In this document: piece by piece, positions 1-9,725 of the stretch
How positions within the stretch are numbered: the first letter of the stretch is position 1
Layout: the number at the start of each line of letters is the position of its first letter
Source of the DNA: Seison nebaliae
Lineage: Eukaryota; Rotifera; Pararotatoria; Seisonacea; Seisonidae
Length of the DNA: 20,159 nt
Assembly: GCA_023231475.1 (NCBI GenBank)
Contig: JALJEE010000028.1
Coordinates: 1-20,159, forward strand
Reading direction: 5' to 3'
Made by a program: the position numbers and the translations under genes
The notes under the pieces: model-generated
The model's input: only the letters and a program-made list of their open reading frames with translations
What the model was told of the DNA's origin: nothing
Databases searched by the model: none

Positions 1-79
1 TATCTATTCTGATTGTAAACATATATACGTCATTCCTTATCAAATTTCTGTTTTTCGATGGACCATTGTACGTACAAAA

Positions 80-135
80 CGGGCGCCCTTTTTTCCGTTT
101 TTTTCAAAAAATCAAGCTGGGCGCCCTTTTCTCCG
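80..135. repeat. Two direct copies of a GC-rich 17-mer
   Basis: GGGCGCCC followed by a T run and CCG occurs at 81-97 and again at 119-135, 38 bp apart. GGGCGCCC is itself an 8-bp palindrome and is conspicuous in such AT-rich DNA. Just before the first copy lies a perfect 12-bp palindrome, TTGTACGTACAA (66-77). The arrangement resembles the subterminal repeats of short non-autonomous elements, but no element ends are visible. Function unknown. Confidence 0.6.
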
Positions 136-229
136 TCAACCTTTGTCGAAGTGAAAAGGTAATTGCAACAGATAAATTGTACTAACATTAATATTCTACT
201 ATAAAAAACCGTACATTGATTCAACATTA

Positions 230-277
230 TGTCTACCAAATGGTCGATCTACCAAACGCTCGGTCTACCAAATGCCG
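230..277. repeat. Three tandem 16-bp units (TCTACCAAA core)
   Basis: Three consecutive 16-bp units start at 230, 246 and 262. Each contains TCTACCAAA followed by a variable end (TGGTC, CGCTC, TGCCG). They stop abruptly on both sides. Together with the GGGCGCCC copies to the left they suggest that 1-290 is part of a repetitive element that continues outside the window. Confidence 0.7.
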
Positions 278-290
278 TTTTCTCACAGAT

Positions 291-1465
291 AGAGAATGAT
301 CTATGAAGTTAACTTGATGTAATTACGTGCGATAAGAAAAGGAATTATCGAATAAAATTTTATTATGGTACTTGAACAATTCTTAAAGAACGTGATATGG
401 AAAGAATAAAAGTTGAAAGGAAAGAAAATATTTGAAAAAATATAGTTGAATACACTGCGAGTGGAATATTTGAAAAATTAAACTATTGACTGATTAAGTT
501 GGAAATTCATTTGAAATATTTATATAAGTGTAATGGATAAAAGAGTAAATGGAGCATATGTGAGAAGAGAATTGAATAAAGTATAAGAGGAATAAAAGTT
601 TGACCGGTTCACCGAATATTATTTGATTCTTTCCGATAAAAAGTGTCTTCTATAAATTTGTTCGGAATTCTTAGAGAATAATAATAATTAGATTATTGAA
701 CGAAGTTGAAGGAAATGTTATTTTACAAAATCTCAATTATCTTAATGGCAATAAGTTGGATGTGTTAGATTTTTATGGGAAAAAATATGATGGAATATGA
801 GTCATAAGAATATTATCATTAGAAAACGCCTTATGTCAAACATAAATAATCTCCATTTCTCCATTACACATAAAATGATCGGGAAAAATAAATCGGACTA
901 ATCTCAAACCGGTTAGATTTATTGTGACTGTATTTTGAGAGGAAGAGAAATGGTCGAAAGAAGTAGAAATGACGAGCAATGAATAATTGACTTTGATCGA
1001 TAATTTGAACGGATAAAATTTGGTGAATCTATTTAGAGAAACGAATAAATTTCTTGATCTCATCTTATCGAACAATGGATTATATTACGAATGGATGAGG
1101 GGTTGGGGAGGAATGAGAAAATGAATATGTTGCAAATATGAAACAAGTGGTCTGCGACTACTTCATCCGGGTAATTAATGAACATCCACCCATCAATATT
1201 TTAGAGTGTCGATGGAAAAGTACACTTAAAAGATAAGAAGTTGACAAGAAGACGAGAGAGAAAGGAAGAGGAATTGAGAGTATATATAAGATTAAATTCT
1301 ATGGTAAAATTGAATGAAACTATATTAATTCTTTAGATAATGTAATATAAATAAATACCAATCGTTAATAAATATCATTCGGATTGTTTCATTTGAACTA
1401 ATTCTGCTGTGAACATATCAAAGTGATTTGTTGAGACGACTATTGTTGTGTGATAAGCCAAAGAA
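291..1465. other. AT-rich intergenic DNA, no gene seen
   Basis: No reading frame here looks like protein. The short open frames are rich in Phe, Tyr, Ile and Asn, as expected from AT-rich noise. This is the 3' flank of the minus-strand gene ending at 1466. The first AATAAA on the minus strand that I see lies at 918-923, about 540 nt past the stop, so the transcript end is uncertain. Confidence 0.5.
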
Positions 1466-3076
1466 CTATTCATTCCGATTAATAAAAATATTTTGGTTGA
1501 TCGTCACATGGAACGGTTTGGAAAGTAATGAATTCGATCCATCAATCATTTTATGGGAATGAGAAGATTTTTTCGAATTTCCAACCAGTTGACAGTAACT
1601 CTCACACTGAAGAGAGTGTGATGACGGAATATGTTTCATTCCGAGCGATGCCAATTGTAACAACATCTGGACGCCGATGTTATCCGACGGCGAGTTCAAT
1701 CGTTCTGCTGATGAAGAAAACAAATTTCTTGTAATGTTACATGTTTCCAATGACGTGGAATGACGAGAAATATAATCATCATCTTTCGAATGTTTTTTCT
1801 CTTTCACCTCCACATTTGGTTGTTTCATCTCTTTGGTCATTCGACTTTTTTTATTTACTAAACTTACCGGTTCATTATTCATACCATTAGTTTTATCGCC
1901 ACCACTACCACTTATGACTGTGGTAGTGGCTGTACGAAAATTAGTGACAATTCGAGAGGAGTTACACATTTGAGATATTGTATTAGTAGTAGTAGCAGTA
2001 GTCGTAGTAGTAGTAGTAATAGTAGCGGTGAGAGTAATAGTCTGAGTAGTAGTTGTAGTAGTAGGAGTAGTAAAAGTAGTAGGAGTAGTAGGTACAATTG
2101 ATGACGTGTAAGAGTTATTATGATTTAGAATAGAAGATTTTTCGATTAATGGTTTCTGATTAGAAATAATTTTTTTAGTATTATTCTTTCGAACATATTT
2201 CACATCTTTGATGTTCTCCTTTTCACTAATCGAATAACGATTACTCTTGTCACTTTTAATGGAATTGGATGTAGAATTATTCGTGTTACAACGATGACGA
2301 CCATCACTGGCGACTGTTGATGATGACGAAGATGACGGTCCACCATTAACGGCCGTTTGTGATGAATTTGTCGATTTCTCTTGATTAACTTTATGTTGCT
2401 GCTTCACTTGAGCGTTAATCGCATTCAGTTTATAATAGAACGGATAGGACTCGACATAACGACAAACTGGTTTTTTCGAAGACTTTTTGTCCGAACAACT
2501 CTCCCCATCAGCTGTGATATTGCCGACACTGGATGTTGTACTCGATTTAGAATTCGTATGAATTCTCGAGGAACTCTTCAACTGTTTCACTCGTTTTAAT
2601 CGATCATCCTTGCTCTGTTCAGTTTCAAATTTTAATGATTTTTTCTGTGACAACTTCCCATTATGTTTGGGCAGATCGTACATCGATTTGGTAGCGGAAA
2701 TAGTGGATATATTGTCGATACTTTGTCGAGTAACATCAACGGTTGGATGGTGAACGGGTGTATCGGAATACTCATCAATCTCACCGATTAGATCAGTGAC
2801 ATCCAATGTCTGTCGTCGTTCACGACTATTCATGTGAAGATATTGGCGCTGTTTTACTTCGGAAAGGGATACTGATACATCGTCAATGTCACGATGCACT
2901 GATGCCAACAACTCACCAGTTATCTTAGTAGAAGAGGATGATGCTTTCAATTCAGCCAAGATTGCATGTTGCTGCTGACGCTGTTGCTCATTCGACATAC
3001 AACAAGAATTACTTTGGACGTTGTTACGGAAACGACGTGCTTTCGCTAATTCCTGTTGTTCATGTCGTTCCGTCAT
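1466..3076 (-). CDS. Ser/Thr-rich low-complexity protein, family unknown
   Basis: This is a 536-residue frame from ATG at 3076-3074 to TAG at 1468-1466. I do not recognise the family. The first 45 residues are Gln/Glu/Arg-rich and may form a helix. Residues about 50-130 are of mixed composition (an RERRQT stretch followed by an acidic segment) and are the most protein-like part. Next come Ser/Lys-rich segments, a short aromatic patch (ESYPFYYKLNAINAQ, about residues 210-225), and a Thr-rich tract at about 327-365. No transmembrane segment, signal peptide or zinc-binding pattern is visible, so it is probably an intracellular, largely disordered protein. Directly upstream on the minus strand is a pyrimidine-rich stretch ending in TAAG (AG at 3085-3084), a good splice acceptor. 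The frame stays open from there (exon phase taking two bases from a previous exon), so this may be the last exon of a longer gene rather than a complete one. It lies 340 nt downstream of the BTG gene on the same strand. Confidence 0.7.
   Translation of the reverse strand: MTERHEQQELAKARRFRNNVQSNSCCMSNEQQRQQQHAILAELKASSSSTKITGELLASVHRDIDDVSVSLSEVKQRQYLHMNSRERRQTLDVTDLIGEIDEYSDTPVHHPTVDVTRQSIDNISTISATKSMYDLPKHNGKLSQKKSLKFETEQSKDDRLKRVKQLKSSSRIHTNSKSSTTSSVGNITADGESCSDKKSSKKPVCRYVESYPFYYKLNAINAQVKQQHKVNQEKSTNSSQTAVNGGPSSSSSSTVASDGRHRCNTNNSTSNSIKSDKSNRYSISEKENIKDVKYVRKNNTKKIISNQKPLIEKSSILNHNNSYTSSIVPTTPTTFTTPTTTTTTQTITLTATITTTTTTTATTTNTISQMCNSSRIVTNFRTATTTVISGSGGDKTNGMNNEPVSLVNKKSRMTKEMKQPNVEVKEKKHSKDDDYISRHSTSLETCNITRNLFSSSAERLNSPSDNIGVQMLLQLASLGMKHIPSSHSLQCESYCQLVGNSKKSSHSHKMIDGSNSLLSKPFHVTINQNIFINRNE
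1980..2096. repeat. Degenerate AGT/ACT trinucleotide repeat inside a coding frame
   Basis: The plus strand shows an interrupted (AGT)n array, read on the minus strand mainly as ACT/ACA threonine codons of the 536-residue protein. Interruptions (Ala, Ile, Pro, Gln, Leu codons) keep the frame. The shifted minus frame reads as poly-Leu, which is an artefact of the same repeat. Confidence 0.8.
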
Positions 3077-3415
3077 CACATCACTTAGAAAAGAGAATCA
3101 AAAGAAACATTAACAGACAGTTCACATTGTCGTTATTAAAATTAATAGAATTAAAGGAGAAAAAAAATCATTTTTAATGGTTAAGTGACGGTGACACTGA
3201 TTGTTAGTGAATTTCATTGAAATTTTTAATAGAAAAGAAGAAAATAATGTTTAGCAGAATATTAACAAGCGCAATTAGAACAAATATATACTTTTTTTTT
3301 CAAATTTTAATCAGTGAACTAAATAAGGTTGTGCGGTTATTTGAAGAGAAAGTTAATCAATGTTACTGAAAGAAGACAGAGTGAGAAAGCAAGAATGAAG
3401 TAGCTAATTAAGCGT
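3077..3415. other. Short intergenic spacer between two minus-strand genes
   Basis: This is 339 nt between the stop of the BTG gene and the start of the next minus-strand frame. Minus-strand ATTAAA, a common variant polyadenylation hexamer, appears near 3305-3310 and 3225-3230, about 105-190 nt past the BTG stop. The right part of the downstream gene's first exon, or an intron, must also fit here. The acceptor at 3085-3084 is the only clear splice site. Confidence 0.4.
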
Positions 3416-5824
3416 CTAATAATGTTGAGGAGGAAAAGAAGATGAATTTAAATCGAACTTCGAAGAATTAACTCCATTCCATTCGCTTCTTTCGTTACCT
3501 GTTAAAGAAGAAAGAGATGAGATGGAAGGCGAATTTGCATGTTGATTTGTTAATTGGCCATTTAACTGTTGATTGGGATGATGATGTTGTCCGTTCAATT
3601 GTTGTGGCGGTTGATGATGAAAAGATGGAAAATGTTGTGGAGGATGAAACTGTGAGAATTGTTGACTTTGATTCGTTTGTTGTTCCGATCGATTTGTTAA
3701 TTGAGAATTGGGCCGATAATTTTGTGATTGCTGAATGGAATTAGTCGGCAATTTTGGTTCTTCTTGGACATGATAATTCTGATGGTTTTGTACTGGCAAT
3801 GAAGAAGGATTAGATTGACGATATAATTGAAGTTGATTGAAATTGTTCATGGAAAAAGTGGTGGTGTTAACGAATAATTTATTTACCGGAACGTTGGTAG
3901 TTAATTGACGTTCCTCTTTTGATGGTCCAATCATGGCACCATCGTTCCATGGAGTCATCGTATTCATTTCTGTTAATTGTTGAGGATAAAAACGATCTGG
4001 TCGAACTGGTCGTGATTTCATCGATAGATTGTGCTCCTCTAAATTCAATGGGGAATCTGTATTAAGATTAGATATAGTTCCATTTGATACCATTCTTGAA
4101 ATATTGGAAGTTGAGGCATTCAACTCCAAATTCTCCATCTGATTCTGTAACATCTCAACTGACGGTTGATAAACTGGAAATTGAGATTGGTATGATCTCA
4201 TCGTTGGTAGATTGGACGATTCATTGTCTTGTCTGTTTATTGACACATTCTCTGTTCGTCCATATGACTGAGACATGCGATCTGTCAATGATTATCATCA
4301 ATAGATGAATAATTGAAGAGTTTAATATATGAACCTGAAACGTGATATTTCATTGGATTCTCATTCTTCAATTTATCATCAAATGTTACGAGGTGACTGG
4401 TAGTAATGGAATTTGGATGAATGATCGATTGGGAAAATTGATGAGTTTGAATTGGATGTAATGTGCCATGTGATAATACTTTTGAAATATAAATTATAAT
4501 TATTAAAATTAAAAGAAATAAATAAACTGTTTGGAAATGGTTGTTGTGATTGTAATTGAACGGGAGGAGTTGAGAGAACAGTTGGAGGAGCATCGCTCCT
4601 ATTATTGACAACGGATGAGAGATGTGGATCATGAAAGAAAGAAATTCGATCCATTAAAATATCATTCATTGATGATGATAAAAATTGATGATGGTGATTA
4701 TGATGATGTTGTTGACGTTGATTTGGATGTGGTTGAATGTGGTTACGATGGTGAATTGATTCGTTCTTTTGTGGGAGAATATTGGTGTGATGCATGACAG
4801 ATGTTGGTGCATTCATTGGGATGATTGTTGAATCAACAGTTGTAGTTTGGAATGAATCGACAGACGAAATTGGCAAACTAAACTGTCGATTAAATTGGTC
4901 GATGTCAGACCGATAAAAGATGTTAGTACGATTACCATTCGTCATTTGAGGAAGTTGAGTATTATTGTTAGAGAAGGTGGGGAAATGTGGTGGACAGATG
5001 TTGAGTTGTGGATAGAATGCACTTTCCATCGGTTGATAGTTACCATTATAAGTGATTTGACCTCCAATCATCTCATTGATCATTGTAGGATATTGAGCGA
5101 GAATTGTATTGGGAAATGAATATTTCACATTCTCATATGGCGTTCCAGTTTCAGATGGAGTTGAGACAACGATCCCGTCATCATTTGTCTTCTTCGCCAG
5201 ATCATGAACGACAACATTGCCTTCCTTCTTGAAGAAAGTGATGACAGTCTCTCCTCCTAATCGATAAGCGACTTCATTTGGGTCGATCCAGATTGTCATT
5301 TCATGGCCGAATGATTCGTATATTATCTTTGTCACTTTAAACTCATCGTAATGAATGAGATTGACGAGTCTCGTGATAAGAACAATAACGTTCCTAAAGT
5401 TATGCAAATATACGAGATCGTCTCTCTCTTTTCTATCTTCCATTTCTAACCCATTGAAGTTACCCGTTATTCTATACGCCATTCGATTGTGGAGTAATTC
5501 TCTTTGGATTGTGGTAATGTGACTTCGCACACTCTCCTCCACAATATTCGCCCCCACACAATTAATGGAGGAATAGAATGCTATGAATAACGAATCGTCA
5601 ATGAATCCCTCGAATTCCGAAAGTCGAATACAGCGAAAACCTTGACCACAATCCGCATCCAATTCATACCAATGCTTCTCATAGCGAAACTCGAGTAACT
5701 TGAAAAGAATCGTTCGAAATCGATCACTGAACTCTTCACATGATTCCTTCAAATAATGTCGAATACAATTCCTCTTAATCGTCCCGATGATAAATTGGAT
5801 GGCCTTTCCAATCTCCTCGCGCAT
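3416..5824 (-). CDS. BTG: BTG/Tob family antiproliferative protein, three exons
   Basis: BTG/Tob proteins restrain cell proliferation by tethering the CCR4-NOT deadenylase (CAF1/CNOT7) to mRNAs or transcription factors. Coding exons are 5824-4528, 4478-4335 and 4281-3416 (stop TAG), giving 768 residues. The start MREEIGKAIQFII matches the usual beginning of the family, and an in-frame TAA lies directly before the ATG. Box A is at about residues 48-67 (YEKHWYELDADCGQGFRCIR). Box B is at about 176-192 (MTIWIDPNEVAYRLGGE). Between them are about 108 residues where family members usually have about 30, so the domain carries an insertion of roughly 78 residues after residue 90. The rest is a long Asn/Gln/His/Pro/Ser-rich tail, with DSPLNL at about 556-561 recalling the SPLNL stretch of Tob1. 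The N-terminus is closer to BTG1-4 than to Tob, whereas the long tail is Tob-like, so the subfamily is open. Splice phases agree: both introns are phase 1, and the middle exon is 144 nt. I infer the exon joins from splice signals and coding quality, not from transcript data. Confidence 0.85.
4282..4334 (-). other. Intron 2 of the BTG gene (53 nt)
   Basis: On the minus strand it begins GTTCATAT and ends CATTGACAG. It separates a 144-nt exon whose end reads MKYHVS from the exon beginning DRMSQSYGR. Phase 1 on both sides makes the join read GAT (Asp). Its length and composition match intron 1. Confidence 0.75.
4479..4527 (-). other. Intron 1 of the BTG gene (49 nt)
   Basis: On the minus strand it begins GTTTAT and ends ATTTCAAAAG, and is almost entirely A and T. 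Removing it joins ...CCA AAC A to TA TTA TCA and keeps the frame open. Reading through it instead leads to an AT-biased, Phe/Tyr/Asn-rich peptide and then a frame that departs from the next good coding block. Confidence 0.7.
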
Positions 5825-6367
5825 TTAACCAAATTGGAAATTAAAACAAAGATAATTTATCGTCTCCACTTCTCGATCTATTCTTAATTAAACCGTTCCT
5901 ACTGTATGTGATTCTTCCCAAAACCAGTTTCTTTGACCGTCCCAAAATTAAGAGTAACTACTACTCAATTCCTTCGAACAATTTACTTTCGGATAATTGA
6001 ATTGTTCTTCTTCTGCGAAGTTGATGAGGAATATTCGAAAACTTTTTTTTTGATAAATTTGAGGAAAAATAATTAAAATAAATTTTATTCTAATATATAA
6101 AAAAAATAGCAAAATTCAATTATGTCATTCATATCGAAATTAATTAGAGAGATTAGAATATCTATAAAAATCTTGGAAATGTAATTTATAATTATCAATT
6201 ATAATCCATTGGAATTCTCATCAATCGATACGAGTAATAACATTTTTCCGAATTCATAAGATTGAAAAAAATTTCATGAATCAAATTATTTGGGAAAGAT
6301 TTTGAAGTGGAATTCGAAAAAGTAGAAATGAAAAAGAATAAGTGGAAATAAAAAAGATTAGAAAAAT

Positions 6368-6482
6368 TTGAAGAATTTTATGAGAGTTGAATGAAATATA
6401 AACCTCGATAAAAATGTTGAAGAATTTTATGAGAATTGAATGAAATAAAAAATCTCGATAAAAAATCTTGGAAGAATTTTAT
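6368..6482. repeat. Tandem repeat, unit 49-51 bp, about 2.3 copies
   Basis: Units starting TTGAAGAATTTTATGAGA begin at 6368 and 6417, and a partial, diverged third unit begins at 6468. Each full unit continues with TTGAATGAAAT, then CTCGATAAAAA. The first two copies differ at only a few bases, so the duplication is fairly recent. Confidence 0.85.
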
Positions 6483-7112
6483 ATAAAAATTTTCATTTTC
6501 AAAACACCACACCCTTTCTCATCGACAATACGTAGATTTATGGAGGATAGATGGCGTATACAGACATATGGTATACAGATGATTAGAAAATTGACAAATG
6601 AATAAAGAGAAATGTGGAGAGAAGGAAATGAATGATGGTCGATTGATCTGAAATTCAGATTCTGAATGAAATGAATAGACTGTTTGAATAATCTGTTGTG
6701 TTGTCTCCTTCCACGTCTTGTGCATCGTTCAAACTATAAAGAAATATTCAAAGAGACGTTTTCTCAAATACGTTGTCAATTTCATCGTACAATATAAATG
6801 TTTTGGTGGTAGGAGCGTTGAAAGAGTGAGGAATATTTCAAAGGAAAACGTGATTGAGAGATATTTGGTGATTAAATGGAATTTGGAAATGATGGAGATA
6901 TTTCACATATCTATTCAGCCTCTTAAAATGAAATTGAAAAAAAAAATGAAAGAAAACGGTCATTTGTCGTACAGAAGAGCAACTACTACTAATATTTATG
7001 AGAAGTATACATAGAACAGTTGATGAATGAATGTATGAACCGTTATACATTAGGGAAGGAAAGATATAAAATGTGGAAAGAATTGAAAGAAAAAGGAGAA
7101 ATAATGGGATGA

Positions 7113-7130
7113 GTGGATGGATGGATGGAA
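7113..7130. repeat. TGGA microsatellite
   Basis: Four TGGA units in a longer purine-rich stretch (7020-7180) with scattered GAAT and GAAA motifs. A similar TGGA array lies at 8029-8046. Confidence 0.8.
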
Positions 7131-7764
7131 TGAAAGAAGAAAAGGATAGATGAAAATATGAACACCAAATTGGTGTCGACTAAACATTGGAAGAAAGAAG
7201 TAATAATTTAAAAATTGAGAAAGCATTGAAGGAAGTAAGAATCGTATTGAATGGGGAGCGGACGAGAGGGAGGTTTCTCCTTCTGACCACACCTCCTTCA
7301 TGTCTATAGCATGTCTTCTACTGTATTTGAGAGCGAAAACAATCATAATAACAACAACATAACATTAATAATTCCTTTCCCTTAATTTAAGGAATTGATT
7401 AAATATAATTTTAAATTAATATCCAACAATCAATTCAATTATGAAGACATTATACATATATTTTGTTAGCGAAAGCATATTTTGATGTAAATCAATTGGC
7501 GTACAAAGATATGTTTATGACGTGAACGGAAATCGATATTCCTTTTACCTTCTACTCGATACTTTCTAGACACTGTATTTAATGCAAACGACAAATTGAT
7601 GACTAGCTAATAAGTAGTGGTTTAATTTTTGAGAAACCTTATAATTCTTAATTATTGGAATTGTGGATGAAACAGAAAAATGATAAAAATATGCGATATT
7701 CCAATTTATCAAGTTCCGATGAGAATAGTCGACAAAATCATGATATCAGTTACGAATAATGAAG

Positions 7765-7832
7765 AAGGAGAAAGTGGCTTATCATATAATTATATTATGA
7801 TAATCATAAGCAATTTTTTTCACTTTCTCCTT
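7765..7832. repeat. 68-bp imperfect hairpin (inverted repeat)
   Basis: The arms AAGGAGAAAGTG (7765-7776) and CACTTTCTCCTT (7821-7832) are perfect 12-bp complements. Inside them GCTTAT (7777-7782) pairs with ATAAGC (7806-7811), leaving a 9-nt bulge on the 3' side. The loop contains the palindrome ATATAATTATAT. This could be a tiny foldback element, a cruciform-prone site, or a structured RNA such as a microRNA precursor. The bulge and AT-rich loop make a microRNA less likely. Confidence 0.7.
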
Positions 7833-8028
7833 TAAACGTTAAGAAAGAGCTGTATTGAACTATACTTTTATTAGTATGATCATATGTCAGGGTGATAGAA
7901 GGGAGGCGTGGATTAATGATAATAATTGAAGGAGAAGTCAGTTCAATTTAGTGTAGCGCGCAAGCGAGATAAGTATAGATAAGCGACTGGTTAAAGATCG
8001 ATTTTAGAAGGCAAGGAAGGAAAATATA

Positions 8029-8046
8029 GATGGATGGATGGATGGA
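8029..8046. repeat. TGGA microsatellite (second array)
   Basis: Four GATG/TGGA units, followed by GAATGAATGA and further purine-rich sequence, matching the composition of the array at 7113-7130. Confidence 0.8.
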
Positions 8047-8379
8047 ACATGAATGAATGAGAGAATGAAGGAAGGAATAAATATACAGAAAAATGACCAT
8101 GTTCCACATCCACCATATAAGAGTGATTACATAAGTATAATTATTTATAAATAAGAGAATTAATAGAAAAAAATTCATTTGTCTACATGACATTGAGGGT
8201 GAGACGGGCGAAGTATCGTATATAGATGAGAGGTTGAACGCCTACGTCCAAGGGGGAAAGAAAGGAAAGTATAAGAGGAAATATGTTTTATTATAAAGAA
8301 TTTATTTATATTTATGTAAAGTGGAAGGGAACATACATAAAGTTATCAATGTTTATTCGAGAGAGGTGTGTCCTCTCAT

Positions 8380-8724
8380 TCTTCTCCTGTATGCAACGGA
8401 CATCGATGTATCCTCTCTTCATATATGCCTATTCATTTCCATGTATACCTCTCGCTCAGATGCATACGTATCAGACCGACCATATGTATCGAACTACGCC
8501 TAGCAACCATAATCAGAAATAGGCCAACACATTCAGTTCGCCGCTTAATAAGGACGAAAAGTGGACAGATTCCAACCGAACTGTCTTCCCCATTGGGAAA
8601 AGAGATTACTCTCCTCACAACAAAATGGACAATCGCTGCCATATCTTCACTTCACATTCTCTCTTATTATTGTTCTTATACCCAAATTATGATTGTGTTC
8701 GCTTCCTAATTTCGATGACATCAC
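8380..8724. promoter_or_regulatory. Less AT-rich patch with RFX-like and CRE-like motifs
   Basis: This patch is visibly richer in G and C than its surroundings. GCCTAGCAACCAT (8498-8510) resembles an RFX X-box half-site, and TGACATCA (8716-8723) differs by one base from the CRE/ATF palindrome TGACGTCA. A short open frame runs through the patch on the plus strand but gives no recognisable protein. An enhancer or an untranslated exon of the BTG gene is possible; single motif matches are weak evidence. Confidence 0.2.
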
Positions 8725-9404
8725 ATTATATCATTAGGTATGTGGATGACATAAGCAAAATATGATTGTGGTTCCAAGTGTCAAAAAGAATAGTGTTCGG
8801 TAGTTAAATGATTAATAAAATATTGTTGAAATGTATTTATCGTTCAACTGTCTCATTCTCTCCCCACTGCCTTTCCATCACCTCAATCAAATTTTCAAAT
8901 TAACTTCGATTACAAATGAAAAACGTTTACTTTAAATGATACCCAATAAATTATGTAATAAACCATATTCTCATATCACGTCCTCACAGTTCAAATTATC
9001 ATCCATCTCATTCGAACATTCAATAAGCTAATACTTTTGTCTATCCTTCTCATTTAATCTATGTGTTGGACTAATAAAAAGTTTGAACTGAAAATATGTA
9101 AAAATTGGAATTAAACGAATGATCTCCAGTGGACAGAGTGAAGTGTTTAATGGCATTAAATGGAGAAGAAATAATTGTACAATTCCTGCCAAATTACATT
9201 AGGAAATTATGCACAAGTTACTTTGTATGAATGTATCGTATAACCGAAATGCATTCCATCTTTCAAATCTTTCGTAAACAAACACATACACAGGAAGAGA
9301 GGATAGAAAGAAAGAAAATAAATTTATCTATATTCCTCCACATACATATCACATATAAGGATAAATGTCCTTTAATCATCTGAAGGTTGTTGAGGAAAAA
9401 TATG

Positions 9405-9532
9405 ATGTTGGTCAGTTGGAATGTAAATGTACATAGAAATATCTAACCAACATTAGAAACAAACACACATCATTCATCCTTACCAATTATAATCGGTTGG
9501 TAATCATATTAATCTGTTACGTTTTCAGATTA
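9405..9532. repeat. Cluster of three short inverted repeats
   Basis: ATGTTGGT (9405-9412) pairs with ACCAACAT (9446-9453). TTACCAA (9480-9486) pairs with TTGGTAA (9497-9503). TAATCTG (9510-9516) pairs with CAGATTA (9526-9532). Each is perfect over 7-8 bp. They could be the worn remains of a short foldback element, or chance in AT-rich DNA. Confidence 0.4.
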
Positions 9533-9725
9533 TGGAGAATTCAGATAATCCTTCCTCATTCTTCTGTGATAAGAGAACCCCAGTGATAATGATAAGATCA
9601 ATTATATTGCCTCTAAAATTGTTTCATTATCATCACTCCGAAACATTTGTTCAATAACTTTATACCAAAACCTCCAAAGAGTCTGATAAAGAATATAAAT
9701 AACATATTAAATATGTACTTTTGAT

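Larger units (their letters stand above)
5825..9725. other. Gene-poor region upstream of the BTG gene
   Basis: About 3.9 kb with no open frame that looks like protein. It contains purine-rich stretches, two TGGA microsatellites, a 49-51 bp tandem repeat, a notable hairpin and a slightly more GC-rich patch at about 8380-8720. All of these are listed separately. Because the BTG gene is transcribed leftwards from 5824, its promoter and any 5' untranslated exon should lie here. I see no convincing TATA box close to the start codon. Confidence 0.5.

Noticed and set aside
1912-2097. Poly-Leu open frame on the minus strand
   Set aside because: It is the shifted reading of the ACT repeat that codes the Thr-rich tract of the 536-residue protein.
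8283-8709. Several overlapping open frames on both strands
   Set aside because: None resembles a known protein, the frames compete with each other, and the patch is only slightly less AT-rich. Listed as a possible regulatory patch instead.
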